From: DATAXP01 sp963708675
GTDB taxonomy: Bacteria; Planctomycetota; Planctomycetia; Pirellulales; PNKZ01
Assembly (NCBI GenBank): GCA_963708675.1
Contig: CAVPTO010000003.1
Span: 434,001 to 498,000 of the forward strand
DNA length: 64,000 nt
Direction: 5' to 3'
Shown here: one piece after another, positions 63,111 through 64,000 of the stretch
How the letters are laid out: each line of letters opens with the position of its first letter
How positions within the stretch are numbered: position 1 is the stretch's first letter
Position numbers and translations under genes: made by a program
The notes under the pieces: generated by a model
What the model was told of the DNA's origin: nothing
What the model saw: the letters and a program-made list of their open reading frames with translations, nothing else
Databases searched by the model: none

Positions 63111-63594
63111 GATCGCGAGGTTAGCGGAACGATCGGTGAAGTTTCAAGGCAAAAGTGGAGGAAACCACGGAGGCACGAAGGGCGAAACCGAAGAGTTGAC
63201 CGCGGAGGTCGCGGAGAACGCAGATGAATGAGGGAAGGAACCACAGATGCACACGGATGAACACAGATAAGAGAGATGCAGGAATCAAAGTCGATAATTG
63301 TTTCTTCTGATTCATCTGTGGAAATCGGTGTGCATCTGTGGTTCATTTCTTTGCGGCTGTTTTTCGTGTTGCAATCCGTGCCTTCGCGCCTCCGTGGTCG
63401 TTTTCTGAGATTGAACTCTGCGAGCTCTGCGTTCTCTGCGGTTCGTTTTTGAAGGGGTTATTGCGCGAGAACCCGTGTCTATAGGGTGCGCAATAACTCG
63501 ACGGCGAAAACGAGAAGCGAAGGCGCGCGAAACCGCAAGCGGTGAGGCGATGGGCGAAGGAAGGTCGCGGTCGAAGAGAGAAGAAAACAGAGCG
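63111..63594. repeat. Intergenic region with sentence-like repeats (family G) and a family C half
   Basis: The 484-base gap contains ACCACGGAGGCACGAAGG, AACCACAGATGCACACGGATG, AACACAGATAAGAGA and, inverted further on, TTCATCTGTGGAAATCGG and GTGCATCTGTGGTTCA. At 63523-63547 lies GCGCGAAACCGCAAGCGG (family C). No gene was seen. Confidence 0.65.
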
Positions 63595-64000
63595 CTAGCG
63601 CTTGCTCTTGATGGCGCGCTGCACGGCGGTGCCCATGTCGGCGGGGCTTTCGGCGATGGCGAAGCCGGCGGCCTCGAGAGCGGCGATCTTTTCGGCGGCG
63701 GTCCCTTTGCCACCCGAGATGATCGCGCCGGCGTGACCCATGCGCTTGCCCGGAGGAGCGGCGCGGCCGGCGATGAACGCGGCGACCGGCTTGGTGACAT
63801 GCTTCTTCACGTAGGCGGCGGCCTCTTCCTCGGCCGTGCCACCGATCTCACCGATCATCAGAATGGCTTCGGTCTTGGGGTCGGCTTCGTACATCTTGAA
63901 CAAGTCGATCTGCGAAGTGCCGACGATCGGATCGCCGCCGAGACCGACGCAGGTCGATTGGCCGAGGCCAAGGCCGGTGAGCTGGAAGACGGCTTCGTAA
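63595..64000 (-). CDS. sucD: Succinyl-CoA synthetase alpha subunit (partial, C-terminal part)
   Basis: The frame is cut by the window edge at its 5' side. The visible part begins YEAVFQLTGLGLGQSTCVGLGGDPIVGT and continues FKMYEADPKTEAILMIGEIGGTAEEEAAAYVK, then GKRMGHAGAIISGGKGTAAEKIAALEAAG. The His in RMGHAG is the phosphorylated catalytic residue. SucD with SucC converts succinyl-CoA, ADP (or GDP) and phosphate to succinate, CoA and NTP in the TCA cycle. About 135 of the usual 290 residues are in the window. Confidence 0.95.
   Translation of the reverse strand, partial: YEAVFQLTGLGLGQSTCVGLGGDPIVGTSQIDLFKMYEADPKTEAILMIGEIGGTAEEEAAAYVKKHVTKPVAAFIAGRAAPPGKRMGHAGAIISGGKGTAAEKIAALEAAGFAIAESPADMGTAVQRAIKSKR

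Overview
The window is high-GC bacterial chromosome that fits the phylum Planctomycetota, most likely a Pirellulales-type organism. The main reasons are a tetrahydromethanopterin (H4MPT) biosynthesis operon in a bacterium, a giant secreted protein with an N-terminal LEPR-XLL-like segment and SdrD-B repeats, several planctomycete-type outer-membrane beta-barrels with Cys-rich or Pro/Thr-rich N-termini, and many long palindromic intergenic repeats. No rRNA, tRNA, CRISPR array, transposase or prophage gene was recognised.

Layout. 0-9.4 kb: rnc and a divergent DegP/HtrA protease with a strong terminator, a CobB/CbiA-like protein lacking its catalytic residues, a small membrane protein, pdxJ, dapA, a PAP2-like protein and a HemL-like aminotransferase. 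9.4-16.3 kb (minus strand): a tightly packed operon reading SDR-like protein, dihydropteroate-synthase-like protein, pabB, pabA, DUF447 protein, beta-RFAP synthase and an alpha/beta hydrolase. It appears to make p-aminobenzoate and feed it into the first committed step of H4MPT synthesis. 16.4-25.4 kb: a FabD-like acyltransferase, a membrane-anchored PQQ-type propeller, a frameshifted glycine-zipper lipoprotein, proline dehydrogenase, two tandem Cys/Met-metabolism PLP enzymes and an outer-membrane protein. 25.6-27.8 kb: an arginine dihydrolase and an ornithine cyclodeaminase as adjacent genes; these are the two halves of cyanobacterial ArgZ/AgrE, and with proline dehydrogenase they outline arginine to ornithine to proline to P5C.

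28-37 kb: a very charged disordered protein translationally coupled to a ribose-type sugar ABC transporter (binding lipoprotein, double ATPase, permease), a multiply frameshifted PLP decarboxylase and an aminotransferase. 37-46 kb: an O6-alkylguanine methyltransferase, mfd, an FkbM methyltransferase, a frameshifted PpiC-type isomerase and a frameshifted citrate synthase. 46-54 kb: secreted WD40 protein, the giant SdrD/LEPR-XLL protein and a smaller protein sharing its C-terminal repeat module. 54-64 kb: small proteins, CCA-adding enzyme, rhodanese, three outer-membrane proteins, a zinc-ribbon membrane protein, a methyltransferase overlapping a DUF72 protein, and the C-terminal part of sucD at the window edge.

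Two window-wide features matter for anyone using this sequence. First, five genes, including housekeeping citrate synthase, are broken by small indels; several are repaired by restoring a GC dinucleotide in a CGCG tract, which suggests sequence error rather than biology. Second, several families of palindromic repeats occupy nearly every long gap. Some copies supply the ribosome-binding site of the next gene, and one lies inside a signal-peptide coding region.
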